A stretch of 46,137 nucleotides of DNA, from positions 1 to 46,137 of the IMG/VR virus record IMGVR_UViG_3300042294_003123. The stretch is one strand, 5' to 3'. Below are positions 1-6,207 of the stretch, one piece after another. This DNA is from a virus. The stretch's first letter is position 1. Every line of letters begins with the position of its first letter. The notes under the pieces are model-generated. The model was not told the DNA's origin. It searched no databases and was given only the letters and a program-made list of their open reading frames with translations. The translations under genes were made by a program, and so were the position numbers.

Positions 1-17
1 TTCAAAAATACGTTTAC

Positions 18-398
18 ATGACCCAGTATAAAAGATGGAATCATGAGTTGAGTAAATATGAATTGCCTAGTGAATATCCAAGTGAGTACCGTAAGCAACG
101 TGAAATGTTCCATAACAGAGAATGTGCCAATATGGTAGGTGAATTGCATTTAATGATCCGTAATTGGGAAGATAGATACCGTGAGGATTTTATTGCCCAA
201 AACATGGTTAAATTGAACCGTGCATTAGCAAAACACATTGATGATAACATGACTGCAAGTAACATTCGTGTGAACATTGGAGGTGATGGTGCTGAGGTGT
301 TAGCTGATGTTGGTGGTAAATTATTTAAAACCTTCGGTACTTTGTGTGGTGGTTGGGTTCAGTGCTTACACTACCGTTACAGAAGTTCTTTAAAATAA
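18..398 (+). CDS. Hypothetical protein, possibly 5'-truncated by the window
   Basis: A 126-residue reading frame that starts at the first ATG, but the same frame is open back to the window edge, so the true start may lie upstream. No promoter or A-rich leader of the type seen before the next genes is visible in front of this ATG. The product is basic and Arg/Tyr-rich in its first 60 residues, then has a Gly/Val-rich segment around residues 88-110. I recognise no family. It is followed at once by the promoter of the next gene, so it probably ends a transcription unit. Confidence 0.6.
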   Translation: MTQYKRWNHELSKYELPSEYPSEYRKQREMFHNRECANMVGELHLMIRNWEDRYREDFIAQNMVKLNRALAKHIDDNMTASNIRVNIGGDGAEVLADVGGKLFKTFGTLCGGWVQCLHYRYRSSLK

Positions 399-400
399 AT

Positions 401-430
401 TTGGCTCCCCAAGATAGGGTTCGTATATTC
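401..430 (+). promoter_or_regulatory. Promoter (TTGG-N19-TATATT)
   Basis: TTGG at 401-404 and TATATT at 424-429, 19 bases apart, with the recurring GGCTCCCC after the -33 box. It drives the gene starting at 451. Confidence 0.8.
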
Positions 431-450
431 ACGACATGGAAATAAAGGTT

Positions 451-645
451 ATGTTGAAACAAATGGTAGGTCAAATTGCGAGTGTTAACTCATCACCTAC
501 TTTGTGTGCTAAATTGGTTAGTGTAGGTAATGAGTGTATATGGGAGGTTGTTCCATCACGTTATGATGATAGAAATAATCACCGTGTGGGTGAGCAATTT
601 AGTTTGCCAGCCTGGATTAGTGGTAATTGTTTTTGGGGTGTATAA
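451..645 (+). CDS. Small hypothetical protein (64 aa)
   Basis: Unknown function. An upstream in-frame ATG at 436 exists, but I chose 451: the sequence AATAAAGGTT lies directly before this ATG, and the same leader precedes the starts at 1387, 1995, 2421, 3360 and 5075. The protein has two cysteines, a Trp-containing central segment and a Gly-Asn-Cys-Phe-Trp-Gly C-terminus. It is the first gene behind the 401-430 promoter and is followed 10 bases later by a small membrane protein, so the two probably share an mRNA. Confidence 0.7.
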   Translation: MLKQMVGQIASVNSSPTLCAKLVSVGNECIWEVVPSRYDDRNNHRVGEQFSLPAWISGNCFWGV

Positions 646-655
646 AAAATAGGTT

Positions 656-763
656 ATGATAAAGTTTATTAAAGATTGTATTGTGGGAACTATTATATTG
701 ACCACAGTGGTGTTATTTTTAGCTGCGGCTGTAATTTCAATTTATAAAGCATTTGGTTATTAA
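656..763 (+). CDS. Single-pass membrane micro-protein (35 aa)
   Basis: A 35-codon frame starting at an ATG preceded by AATAGGTT, a close match to the early leader AATAAAGGTT. After a short basic N-terminus (MIKFIK) there is one hydrophobic helix at about residues 8-30, consistent with an inner-membrane peptide. It sits between two other small early genes and ends one base before the next ATG. Early phage micro-proteins of this type often act on host membrane functions, but nothing here shows the target. Confidence 0.55.
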   Translation: MIKFIKDCIVGTIILTTVVLFLAAAVISIYKAFGY

Positions 764-764
764 T

Positions 765-1016
765 ATGGAAGGTATTACAATGAATAACGATACGTTTAAT
801 TACATTCACAAACGTGCTTTGGAAACCGCTGGTGCATTAGGACACCTTCGTGGAACCGTCATTGGTGAAATGTTATATGAGGATATTACACCATCTAAAT
901 TCAAACATTTGTATGAGGCATACAAGCGTTCATATGAATTGGGAGGTGACACGATGGATGAATTTGATATATCCAGGATTAAACAACGCGCCGAGGAAAT
1001 TGGTGCTATTATATAA
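765..1016 (+). CDS. Hypothetical protein (83 aa)
   Basis: Unknown function. ATG codons at 765 and 780 are both possible. I took 765 because it begins one base after the preceding stop, consistent with translational coupling; a TTG at 753 would overlap the upstream gene. The protein is helical and charged, with Tyr/Phe-rich helices and an acidic C-terminal third containing DEFDISR. No motif points to an activity. It is the last gene before a 370-base gap. Confidence 0.6.
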   Translation: MEGITMNNDTFNYIHKRALETAGALGHLRGTVIGEMLYEDITPSKFKHLYEAYKRSYELGGDTMDEFDISRIKQRAEEIGAII

Positions 1017-1330
1017 TGCAACCTTTATTTTATTTATACTACATACGTGGGGTACTCCGTTGGGGGTACTCCCGTACTACTAACATGGGGTGGCCGGTAT
1101 ATATACCGCATGTGTACATAATAAGGCACCACGCGCGCTGATGTCATTACGGCGTGGATAACGTAGGGAAAGGACTTAGACCACCAGTTATATCGAATAT
1201 AACTATAGGGCATCGATGAATATATACGAATATACTATCCTATACGACCCCCCACAATGGATTCAAAATTCCATATAGCCAAAAATTACGGAAAATCACA
1301 AAAAGCACTCTCGAGATCTTAAAAAGAAAT
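1017..1330. other. Structured non-coding gap, GC-richer than its flanks
   Basis: No gene is supported here. The segment contains a tandem 10-base repeat GGGGTACTCC (about 1049-1075), the perfect palindrome CGGTATATATACCG (about 1095-1108), an inverted repeat CCACGC/GCGTGG around 1129-1156, and AGTTATAT-CGA-ATATAACT (about 1187-1205). The ACGAATATAC motif near 1227 recurs in the other large early gap near 3187. It could be a replication or regulatory locus; the role is not shown by the sequence. Confidence 0.5.
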
Positions 1331-1360
1331 TTGGCTTCCGCAAAGGATATACGTATATTC
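1331..1360 (+). promoter_or_regulatory. Promoter (TTGG-N19-TATATT)
   Basis: TTGG 1331-1334, TATATT 1354-1359, spacer 19. Leader AATAATAAAGGTT leads into the ATG at 1387. Confidence 0.8.
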
Positions 1361-1386
1361 CCCGTGTTAAAGAAATAATAAAGGTT

Positions 1387-1920
1387 ATGATTACACAGAA
1401 AGCAAGATTAGGTTGGAAAGAGGTTGAAGCCCTTCTACCAGAGTACTTTGTTGACAGTATTAAAATAGCAAACGAATCAAGTGAATTAGGTAAAAAAGAG
1501 GATAACGATTGTGTTGTACGTGCCTTCATGTGTGCTTTGGATATATCGTATGAACAAGCACACGCTTGGGTTAAAAAAGAGTTAAAACGTCAAGATCGTA
1601 AAGGTGCTTTTATGTATGCCTATAGTAAAAACATTATTGGTAAAACCAAAAATAGTAAAAAAATTAGTTTTATAGGAGCTCACCCATCACGCAATATGAA
1701 ACATTCGGTTGGTAGTAATAAAGTATTAGTAAACAAACAATATAAAAAAGCAACAGGTTATACTTTAAAATCATTTATGGAAAATCATCCAGTTGGTCGT
1801 TTTGTGTTAATCGTTCAAGGTCATGCTGTTGCGGTTGTGAATGGTGTGTTGTATGGTAATAGAGACGAGCAGTGGAAAGGATTGTATCGTTCAGTTTGGT
1901 TTGGTTTTGAATGTAAATAA
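1387..1920 (+). CDS. Putative cysteine peptidase-like protein (Cys/His/Asn-type fold)
   Basis: A 177-residue protein with the layout of small papain-like cysteine peptidases or transglutaminase-like proteins found in phages. A Cys in an Asn-Asp-Cys-Val-Val-Arg-Ala context (C42) begins a helix, a central basic region follows, and a C-terminal segment Gly-Arg-Phe-Val-Leu-Ile...Gly-His-Ala-Val-Ala-Val-Val-Asn-Gly (H146) with Asn158 could complete a Cys-His-Asn triad. The fold and residues are inferred from spacing alone. The substrate is unknown; host proteins are possible because it is an early-type gene. It has its own promoter and leader and is followed by another promoter. Confidence 0.55.
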   Translation: MITQKARLGWKEVEALLPEYFVDSIKIANESSELGKKEDNDCVVRAFMCALDISYEQAHAWVKKELKRQDRKGAFMYAYSKNIIGKTKNSKKISFIGAHPSRNMKHSVGSNKVLVNKQYKKATGYTLKSFMENHPVGRFVLIVQGHAVAVVNGVLYGNRDEQWKGLYRSVWFGFECK

Positions 1921-1939
1921 AAAGAAAAGAAGAAAAGGG

Positions 1940-1969
1940 TTGGCTCCCCGAAATCCTGTTCGTATATTC
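1940..1969 (+). promoter_or_regulatory. Promoter (TTGG-N19-TATATT)
   Basis: TTGG 1940-1943, TATATT 1963-1968, spacer 19, with GGCTCCCC. Leader AAATAAAGGTT precedes the ATG at 1995. Confidence 0.8.
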
Positions 1970-1994
1970 CCGAGGTAGAAGTTAAATAAAGGTT

Positions 1995-2174
1995 ATGAAA
2001 CAAATAGAAATAGTAGAAGGTAATTTAAAAGCAATTAAATGTTTATCAGATTTTGGTGGCCCAAATATGTGGGATCTTTATATTAAAACTGTTTATGGAT
2101 ATTATGAAAAAATCCAATGGATGGGTGTTCAAAGAATCCAAGAGTTATTTACCACTAAATTACCATTATTTTAA
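1995..2174 (+). CDS. Small hypothetical protein (59 aa)
   Basis: A 59-residue protein of unknown function. The start is well supported by the AATAAAGGTTATG leader behind the 1940-1969 promoter. It is Tyr/Trp-rich in its centre (MWDLYIKTVYGYYEKIQW), giving it a compact, aromatic character. The next gene begins 11 bases after its stop with a related leader, so the two form a small operon. An overlapping frame beginning at 2053 is rejected as an artificial extension of the next gene. Confidence 0.7.
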   Translation: MKQIEIVEGNLKAIKCLSDFGGPNMWDLYIKTVYGYYEKIQWMGVQRIQELFTTKLPLF

Positions 2175-2184
2175 AATAAAGATT

Positions 2185-2382
2185 ATGATAGACAATAAAA
2201 TATTTTGGGCAGAAGATTTTTACGGTGAGAAAGCCAAAGGTGGTATTTTCGTAAGAGCCGTTGATTTAAAAAAATTCTTAGAACTAGTAGAGGCCAATGA
2301 AAATGGCAATGGTGGAAAGATTGTAGGTCTAAGGTTTGATGAAAATAATTTGGAAATTCTTGTAGAGGATTTGGAATCCTAA
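2185..2382 (+). CDS. Small hypothetical protein (65 aa)
   Basis: Starts at the ATG preceded by AATAAAGATT, a one-base variant of the common leader. The same frame extends upstream to 2053, but that part lies inside the 1995-2174 gene. The 65-residue product is acidic at its C-terminus and alternates short beta-like and helical stretches (FWAEDFYGEKAKGG, then a Leu/Glu helix). No family recognised. Its last 12 bases contain the TTGG box of the next promoter, so coding and promoter sequence overlap. Confidence 0.65.
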   Translation: MIDNKIFWAEDFYGEKAKGGIFVRAVDLKKFLELVEANENGNGGKIVGLRFDENNLEILVEDLES

Positions 2383-2400
2383 AAGAGGGTTCGTATATTC
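2371..2400 (+). promoter_or_regulatory. Promoter overlapping the upstream gene end
   Basis: TTGG 2371-2374, TATATT 2394-2399, spacer 19. The -33 box lies inside the last codons of the gene ending at 2382. Confidence 0.75.
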
Positions 2401-2420
2401 ACCCCATAATAATAAAGGTT

Positions 2421-2615
2421 ATGTTTGAAACACCAGTAAGTCTAGTAATTAAAAGTCATTTAAATGACGCAATGATTGAAATCCAGTACAACCCCGAGTT
2501 GGCTCAATCACGTTTAGAGTTTGTAAAGTATTTGGTTCACATGTTTCCAAACACCGATACAGAAATCGATGTAAAAGAAGTTCACAAACAATTTAAATTA
2601 AGCAAATCAAACTAA
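2421..2615 (+). CDS. Small hypothetical protein (64 aa)
   Basis: Start fixed by the AATAAAGGTTATG leader. A 64-residue, probably helical protein with mixed charge and a Lys-rich C-terminus (KQFKLSKSN). Nothing identifies its role. It ends one base before the ATG of the following membrane micro-protein, indicating a shared mRNA. Confidence 0.65.
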   Translation: MFETPVSLVIKSHLNDAMIEIQYNPELAQSRLEFVKYLVHMFPNTDTEIDVKEVHKQFKLSKSN

Positions 2616-2616
2616 T

Positions 2617-2715
2617 ATGGAAACCATAGCATCAATTTTAATCATGTGTTTAATTTGGTTGTCGGCTCTTGCCTACTCCAAGTACCGTCACGATAACTTT
2701 AATCCGTATAAATAA
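2617..2715 (+). CDS. Single-pass membrane micro-protein (32 aa)
   Basis: Thirty-two codons beginning one base after the upstream stop. A hydrophobic helix at about residues 4-20 (ASILIMCLIWLSALAY) is followed by a basic and polar tail (SKYRHDN), consistent with a small inner-membrane protein with a cytoplasmic C-terminus. It is the second membrane micro-protein of this early region, after 656-763. Function unknown. Confidence 0.55.
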   Translation: METIASILIMCLIWLSALAYSKYRHDNFNPYK

Positions 2716-2720
2716 TCCAA

Positions 2721-3002
2721 ATGCATAGTAAACCAATCCAGGATCTTTTAGATCAAAAAAACACACTAAGCGAAATAGCAGCCCTAATGTATGGTGATGA
2801 CTATATCCTACATAAGGAATTCTGGAACTCACCTACCGAACGTGAATTATTCCAGGTGTGGGAACAGCTTGATTTACTTGGGTATGAGGAACCAATTACC
2901 GAGGAAATGCAAGCCCTAGGAGATCTGATATTTGATGATTTGGTTAACAAAGGTATTATCCCAATGGATGATGAGGGCGAGGATGACAATGATGATGAAT
3001 GA
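2721..3002 (+). CDS. Acidic hypothetical protein (93 aa)
   Basis: A 93-residue protein with a strongly acidic tail: the last 13 residues are almost all Asp/Glu. The body is helical with several aromatic residues (EFWNSP, ELFQVWEQLD). Such acidic early phage proteins can be DNA mimics or inhibitors of DNA-binding host proteins, but that is only a compositional hint. It follows the membrane micro-protein by five bases and overlaps the next frame by eight bases. Confidence 0.65.
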   Translation: MHSKPIQDLLDQKNTLSEIAALMYGDDYILHKEFWNSPTERELFQVWEQLDLLGYEEPITEEMQALGDLIFDDLVNKGIIPMDDEGEDDNDDE

Positions 3003-3186
3003 TGTAACCAAACAAGCTCTTGATGCTTTAAAAAAATGTCCCCAATGCCTACAATCCTTACGTGACATAAAGTGTTATGATTATGAGGCGCGTTTTGGTG
3101 CGTTTATACGCGTTAAATGTGGTATTATATTGCTTAGTATGGTTGATTGGCACATTGTGGCACAAGAACTAGAATCGTTATTATAA
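2995..3186 (+). CDS. Small hypothetical protein with a Cys pair (63 aa)
   Basis: I placed the start at 2995, the last of three consecutive in-frame ATGs at the end of the acidic gene; the frame extends up to 2932 but that part lies inside the upstream gene. The product has a CPQC pair near residue 13 and two further Cys near residues 25 and 39, so a small zinc-binding knot is conceivable. Its C-terminus is hydrophobic and helical. No function recognised. It closes the 2421-3186 operon. Confidence 0.5.
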   Translation: MNDVTKQALDALKKCPQCLQSLRDIKCYDYEARFGAFIRVKCGIILLSMVDWHIVAQELESLL

Positions 3187-3262
3187 ACGAATATACATGT
3201 ATATGGGTATATACGGATATGTAGATGTGGTAAGGTAAAGCCAAGCTTGCAAGCCGTTATTT

Positions 3263-3280
3263 GGAATCATTCTAAATGAC
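3263..3280. repeat. Palindromic repeat copy 1 (GGAATCATTCTAAATGAC)
   Basis: First of three copies of an AGAATNATTCTAAATGA element; the others are at 6103 and 9576. Each lies 19-37 bases upstream of a TTGG-N19-TATATT promoter, so it could be an operator. Confidence 0.6.
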
Positions 3281-3298
3281 GAAAAAAGAACCTTCTTT

Positions 3299-3328
3299 TT
3301 GGCTCCCTGGATTCCTGTTCGTATATTC
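3299..3328 (+). promoter_or_regulatory. Promoter (TTGG-N19-TATATT)
   Basis: TTGG 3299-3302, TATATT 3322-3327, spacer 19, with GGCTCCC. It drives the RadA-like ATPase gene at 3360. Confidence 0.8.
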
Positions 3329-3359
3329 ACGGGGTAGAAGTTAATAAAAAATAAAGGTT

Positions 3360-4169
3360 ATGCAAAATATTGAAATGAAAAACGTTAATTTAGTAAAAAG
3401 AGGTCGTCCTTCTAAACAAGCTGAAGTTAAAGCTTTTGATCCTAGTAGTATTCAATTACTTAGAGGTTCTGATTTGAAGTTTAATGACTCTTTGTTCCAA
3501 CCTATGAAAACTAATTCTGAGGTTGATGTTATTTTAAGTACTGAAGGTGGTGTTATGCCCGGTACTAATATGGTACTTGTTGGTGGTCCTGGTTCTGGTA
3601 AATCAACAGTTGTTTTAGATATGCTTTCTAACTTTACTCGTCAAGGTTACAAATGTTTGTTTGTAAGTGGTGAAATGGATGAAGTTGGTTATTACAAGTA
3701 TTGTAAGCGTTTACCTAAGTTTGCTTGTGTTCAAACCTTGTTTTTGAAAAACTATGCTGAAACAGTTAAAGAAACTCTTGAATATGTTTTTGCTCAAGGT
3801 TATGATATTATTGCTGTTGATTCAATTGCTGAGGTTATTGAAATGGTTAAAGATAATTATAAAACAACTGAAGGAGCTGCTGAAAGTTGGTTTTTGAATT
3901 TGCAAGATCAGCATAAAAAAGGTAATAATAAAAATAATTACTATACTACCTTTATTAATATTCAACAAGTTACTAAACAAGGTGATTTTGCTGGTTCAAA
4001 CCGTTTGAAGCATATGACTGATGCAATGTGTCATATTGAGCGTTCAAAAGATGGTTTGCAACGTAAAATGTTCTTTAGTAAAAACCGTGATTGTGATAAA
4101 GATTTTGATGTTTATTTCACAATTCATAAAGATTCAGTTCATTATTCATATGAGACAATTTCCGAATAA
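3360..4169 (+). CDS. RadA/KaiC-like RecA-fold ATPase
   Basis: A 269-residue RecA-superfamily ATPase. The Walker A motif GGPGSGKST is at residues 75-83, FVSGEMD at 101-107 supplies a conserved catalytic-type Glu, and the Walker B DIIAVDS is at 149-155. Near the C-terminus a Lys-Asn-Arg segment resembles the KNRFG region of RadA/Sms. The length and single domain fit a recombination-mediator or DnaB-core-like ATPase acting on phage DNA during replication or repair. The N-terminus carries an AT-hook-like core, RGRP, at residues 14-17. It has its own strong promoter and leader, and its stop codon lies in the loop of a terminator hairpin, so it is a one-gene unit. Confidence 0.8.
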   Translation: MQNIEMKNVNLVKRGRPSKQAEVKAFDPSSIQLLRGSDLKFNDSLFQPMKTNSEVDVILSTEGGVMPGTNMVLVGGPGSGKSTVVLDMLSNFTRQGYKCLFVSGEMDEVGYYKYCKRLPKFACVQTLFLKNYAETVKETLEYVFAQGYDIIAVDSIAEVIEMVKDNYKTTEGAAESWFLNLQDQHKKGNNKNNYYTTFINIQQVTKQGDFAGSNRLKHMTDAMCHIERSKDGLQRKMFFSKNRDCDKDFDVYFTIHKDSVHYSYETISE

Positions 4170-4187
4170 GGAATTGTCTCTTTTTTT
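4152..4187 (+). terminator. Intrinsic terminator enclosing the stop codon
   Basis: GAGACAATT-T-CC pairs with GGAATTGTCTC (4170-4180), an 11-bp stem with one bulged base, followed by seven T. The TAA of the ATPase gene is in the loop. Confidence 0.85.
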
Positions 4188-4215
4188 GGAAATTTAAAAA
4201 ATTTTAATTATATTC
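4186..4215 (+). promoter_or_regulatory. Promoter with a near-leaderless start
   Basis: TTGG 4186-4189, TATATT 4209-4214, spacer 19. The ATG at 4221 is only 7 bases past the -7 box, so the mRNA would have almost no leader. The -33 box abuts the terminator T-run. Confidence 0.75.
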
Positions 4216-4220
4216 ACGTC

Positions 4221-5006
4221 ATGAGAAAAAATATTAGTTTTATCCCTCTAAACAACGACATTAACAAATTATCCGCTTTCATTCCTTCATTAGATGCAAG
4301 TTGGAGAGCTAATCAACGTATTAAATCAAAACCAGTAATGGTTGAATCCCTAGATGCTGTAAGAGAGTTTCAACGTCAAGGTTGGAATATTGCTGGGGCT
4401 TATGAAAAACGAGATAAAAATCGTAAAGTTGGTTCCCACTTTATTAAAATGGAACATCCTGATTTTGTTATTAAAAATTCTAAAGGTCAAGCCGAGGCTG
4501 TTGCCACTATGAATATTTCTAACTCTTGTACAGGAGCAAAACCTATGGAACTTGACTTAGGTGCTTATCGTCAGGTTTGTTCAAATGGTTTGATTGCTCA
4601 TACCTCTTATAGTAATGAAAAAGTACCTCATACTGAAAAAGGTCAATATTCATTACAAGAAATCCTTTGTGATTTAGGTATTCGTACACAAGGTGTTATG
4701 GAAGAGTTTAATAAACTAAAAGAAAAACAATTGTCACCTAAAGAAATGATGAATTTAGCTACACAAGCAGCAGATGCTCGTTTTGGTAAAGGTCATCGTA
4801 TTGATGTTTCTCAATTACTTAATGTAGTAAGAGAGGAAGATAAAGGTGATGATGTTTGGACTGTGTTTAATCGTATTCAAGAAAACCTAACTCAACCTCA
4901 TCGTATTATTGATAATATGGGAAATATGATGAGTGGTGTATCTGATATTAATGAAGATACTCGTATTAATAAAGAGTTGTTTGAATTAGCACACGCTTAC
5001 GCTTAA
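4221..5006 (+). CDS. DUF932 family protein, copy 1
   Basis: A 261-residue protein with the hallmark of DUF932 (the phage/plasmid-like TIGR03299 group): a segment near residues 113-127, Gly-Ala-Tyr-Arg-Gln-Val-Cys-Ser-Asn-Gly-Leu, followed by a helical region. The family is widespread on phages and plasmids, and its biochemical role is not established. It is a clear paralogue of the gene at 6208: both share the R-x-V/M-C-x-N-G-L motif and a downstream ARFG/VRFG segment. It is transcribed from its own leaderless-type promoter and closed by a terminator that overlaps the next promoter. Confidence 0.75.
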   Translation: MRKNISFIPLNNDINKLSAFIPSLDASWRANQRIKSKPVMVESLDAVREFQRQGWNIAGAYEKRDKNRKVGSHFIKMEHPDFVIKNSKGQAEAVATMNISNSCTGAKPMELDLGAYRQVCSNGLIAHTSYSNEKVPHTEKGQYSLQEILCDLGIRTQGVMEEFNKLKEKQLSPKEMMNLATQAADARFGKGHRIDVSQLLNVVREEDKGDDVWTVFNRIQENLTQPHRIIDNMGNMMSGVSDINEDTRINKELFELAHAYA

Positions 5007-5013
5007 AAAGAAA

Positions 5014-5045
5014 GAAAGAAAGGGGTGGCTTCGTCACCCCTCTTT
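5014..5045 (+). terminator. Terminator merged with the next promoter
   Basis: AGGGGTG (5021-5027) pairs with CACCCCT (5035-5041), and flanking A-rich and T-rich runs extend the stem. The -33 box of the next promoter lies inside the hairpin. Confidence 0.75.
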
Positions 5046-5054
5046 CGTATATTC
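5025..5054 (+). promoter_or_regulatory. Promoter (GTGG-N19-TATATT)
   Basis: GTGG 5025-5028 replaces TTGG; TATATT 5048-5053, spacer 19. It leads via AATAAAGGTT into the ATG at 5075. Confidence 0.7.
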
Positions 5055-5074
5055 ATGTCGCAGAAATAAAGGTT

Positions 5075-5557
5075 ATGAAAAAAATAATGTATTTACACGG
5101 TTTAGAGAGTTCCAACGTTTGTGATAAAGTTGATTTTCTAAAAGAACGTGCTGAGGTTTTAGCTCCTTCTATTGATTATCGTAAATCAAATATTGAAGAA
5201 GAGCTTATGTATATGGTTGAATCTTTCCAACCTGATTTGATTATTGGTTCTTCAATGGGTGGTCACGTTGGTTTGATGTTAGGTAATTATTATGATATTG
5301 AGGTTATTGCTTTTAACCCTGCTATTCACTCTCGTCCTATTGAACCTGAATTAAATAGATTAGAAGCTAGAGACCCTAGAGTTAATTTTCAGCCTTTGAT
5401 TGTTTTAGGTATTGAAGATGATGTTATTAATCCTTTGATTACTAAAGAAATTCTTGATGATGCTTTATTTTATTGTGATATAGAAGAAGTAGAAGGTTTA
5501 GGTCACCGTATTTCATTTGATGTATTTGTTGATATTTATAACAAATATGTCATTTAA
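5075..5557 (+). CDS. YqiA/UPF0227-like alpha/beta hydrolase
   Basis: A 160-residue alpha/beta-hydrolase. It shows an oxyanion-type YLHGLESS near the N-terminus, the nucleophile elbow GSSMGG (Ser60), an acid in GIEDDVINP (D115 or D116) and the catalytic-type His144 in GLGHR. Length and spacing match the YqiA/UPF0227 esterase family, which hydrolyses short acyl esters; the phage substrate is unknown. It starts after the AATAAAGGTTATG leader and overlaps the next gene by 11 bases, so the two are co-translated. Confidence 0.8.
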   Translation: MKKIMYLHGLESSNVCDKVDFLKERAEVLAPSIDYRKSNIEEELMYMVESFQPDLIIGSSMGGHVGLMLGNYYDIEVIAFNPAIHSRPIEPELNRLEARDPRVNFQPLIVLGIEDDVINPLITKEILDDALFYCDIEEVEGLGHRISFDVFVDIYNKYVI

Positions 5558-6104
5558 TTTACTTGAATATCTAAAAAATAACCCATTACTAGAAGAATTA
5601 CCTAAAGACAAATGGGTTGATATTGCTCCGGATGAAAAAGCCGAATATGCTAAAGATATATTCGACCTAATCAATACAGCATATGCACCTATAGGTGGTA
5701 ATTTAAATTATAAAAGCGAAGCCGATGTATTAGGTTCGGAAGCCGATGCTGATTATGAGGTAGTTAATATAGACGATGATCCTGAACCTGATGCTTTGAT
5801 TTCATATAAAGAAAAGGAAGCAGGTAAAAAATTAACAGCATTAGGACATGATGGTTCTTCTGAAGCTAAATCAAAATCATTAAATAAAATGACTACTTTA
5901 CTTAAACAACCTGGATATTACTTAGAGGTTTCAGGTAAATTACAAGATATTCTATTAGCTAAAGGTGCTCCTGTAGTAAAAGATAAAGAATTAATTCAAA
6001 AAGTATTAAAAGGTAAAAAATTAGAATTTAATGAAGATGGAACGTACAAACGTTTTATTGGTGGAGAACCACACACCAAAACCTTGCTTGGAAATCCTAT
6101 TTAG
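5547..6104 (+). CDS. Conserved phage protein of unknown function (GNAT-like, uncertain)
   Basis: A 185-residue protein starting at an ATG inside the end of the hydrolase gene; an ATG at 5517 in the same frame would overlap more. The middle has a DDDPEPDAL acidic patch followed by a conserved-looking stretch with GHDGSSEAK, then PGYYLEVSG and a C-terminal IGGEPHTKTLLGNP. I have seen this arrangement in other large phages and it may be an acetyltransferase-like fold, but I cannot name catalytic residues. It is translationally coupled to the hydrolase. Confidence 0.55.
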   Translation: MSFNLLEYLKNNPLLEELPKDKWVDIAPDEKAEYAKDIFDLINTAYAPIGGNLNYKSEADVLGSEADADYEVVNIDDDPEPDALISYKEKEAGKKLTALGHDGSSEAKSKSLNKMTTLLKQPGYYLEVSGKLQDILLAKGAPVVKDKELIQKVLKGKKLEFNEDGTYKRFIGGEPHTKTLLGNPI

Positions 6105-6120
6105 AATGATTCTAAATGAC
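6103..6120. repeat. Palindromic repeat copy 2 (AGAATGATTCTAAATGAC)
   Basis: Perfect AGAAT-G-ATTCT palindrome followed by AAATGAC, overlapping the stop of the preceding gene and 19 bases upstream of the 6139 promoter. Compare 3263 and 9576. Confidence 0.65.
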
Positions 6121-6138
6121 ATTTCCTCCGCAGCAAAT

Positions 6139-6168
6139 TTGGCTCCCCAGGATCCCTTTCGTATATTC
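6139..6168 (+). promoter_or_regulatory. Promoter (TTGG-N19-TATATT)
   Basis: TTGG 6139-6142, TATATT 6162-6167, spacer 19, with GGCTCCCC. Leader AATAAAAGTT precedes the ATG at 6208. Confidence 0.8.
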
Positions 6169-6207
6169 ATGTCATAGAAAAAAGTTAAAAAATAAAAAAT
6201 AAAAGTT

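Noticed and set aside
436-450. Upstream ATG for the 451 gene
   Set aside because: It lies before the conserved AATAAAGGTT leader, which in all sister genes sits directly before the start codon.
2053-2184. Extended N-terminus for the gene ending at 2382
   Set aside because: This part overlaps the better supported 1995-2174 gene; the AATAAAGATT leader places the start at 2185.
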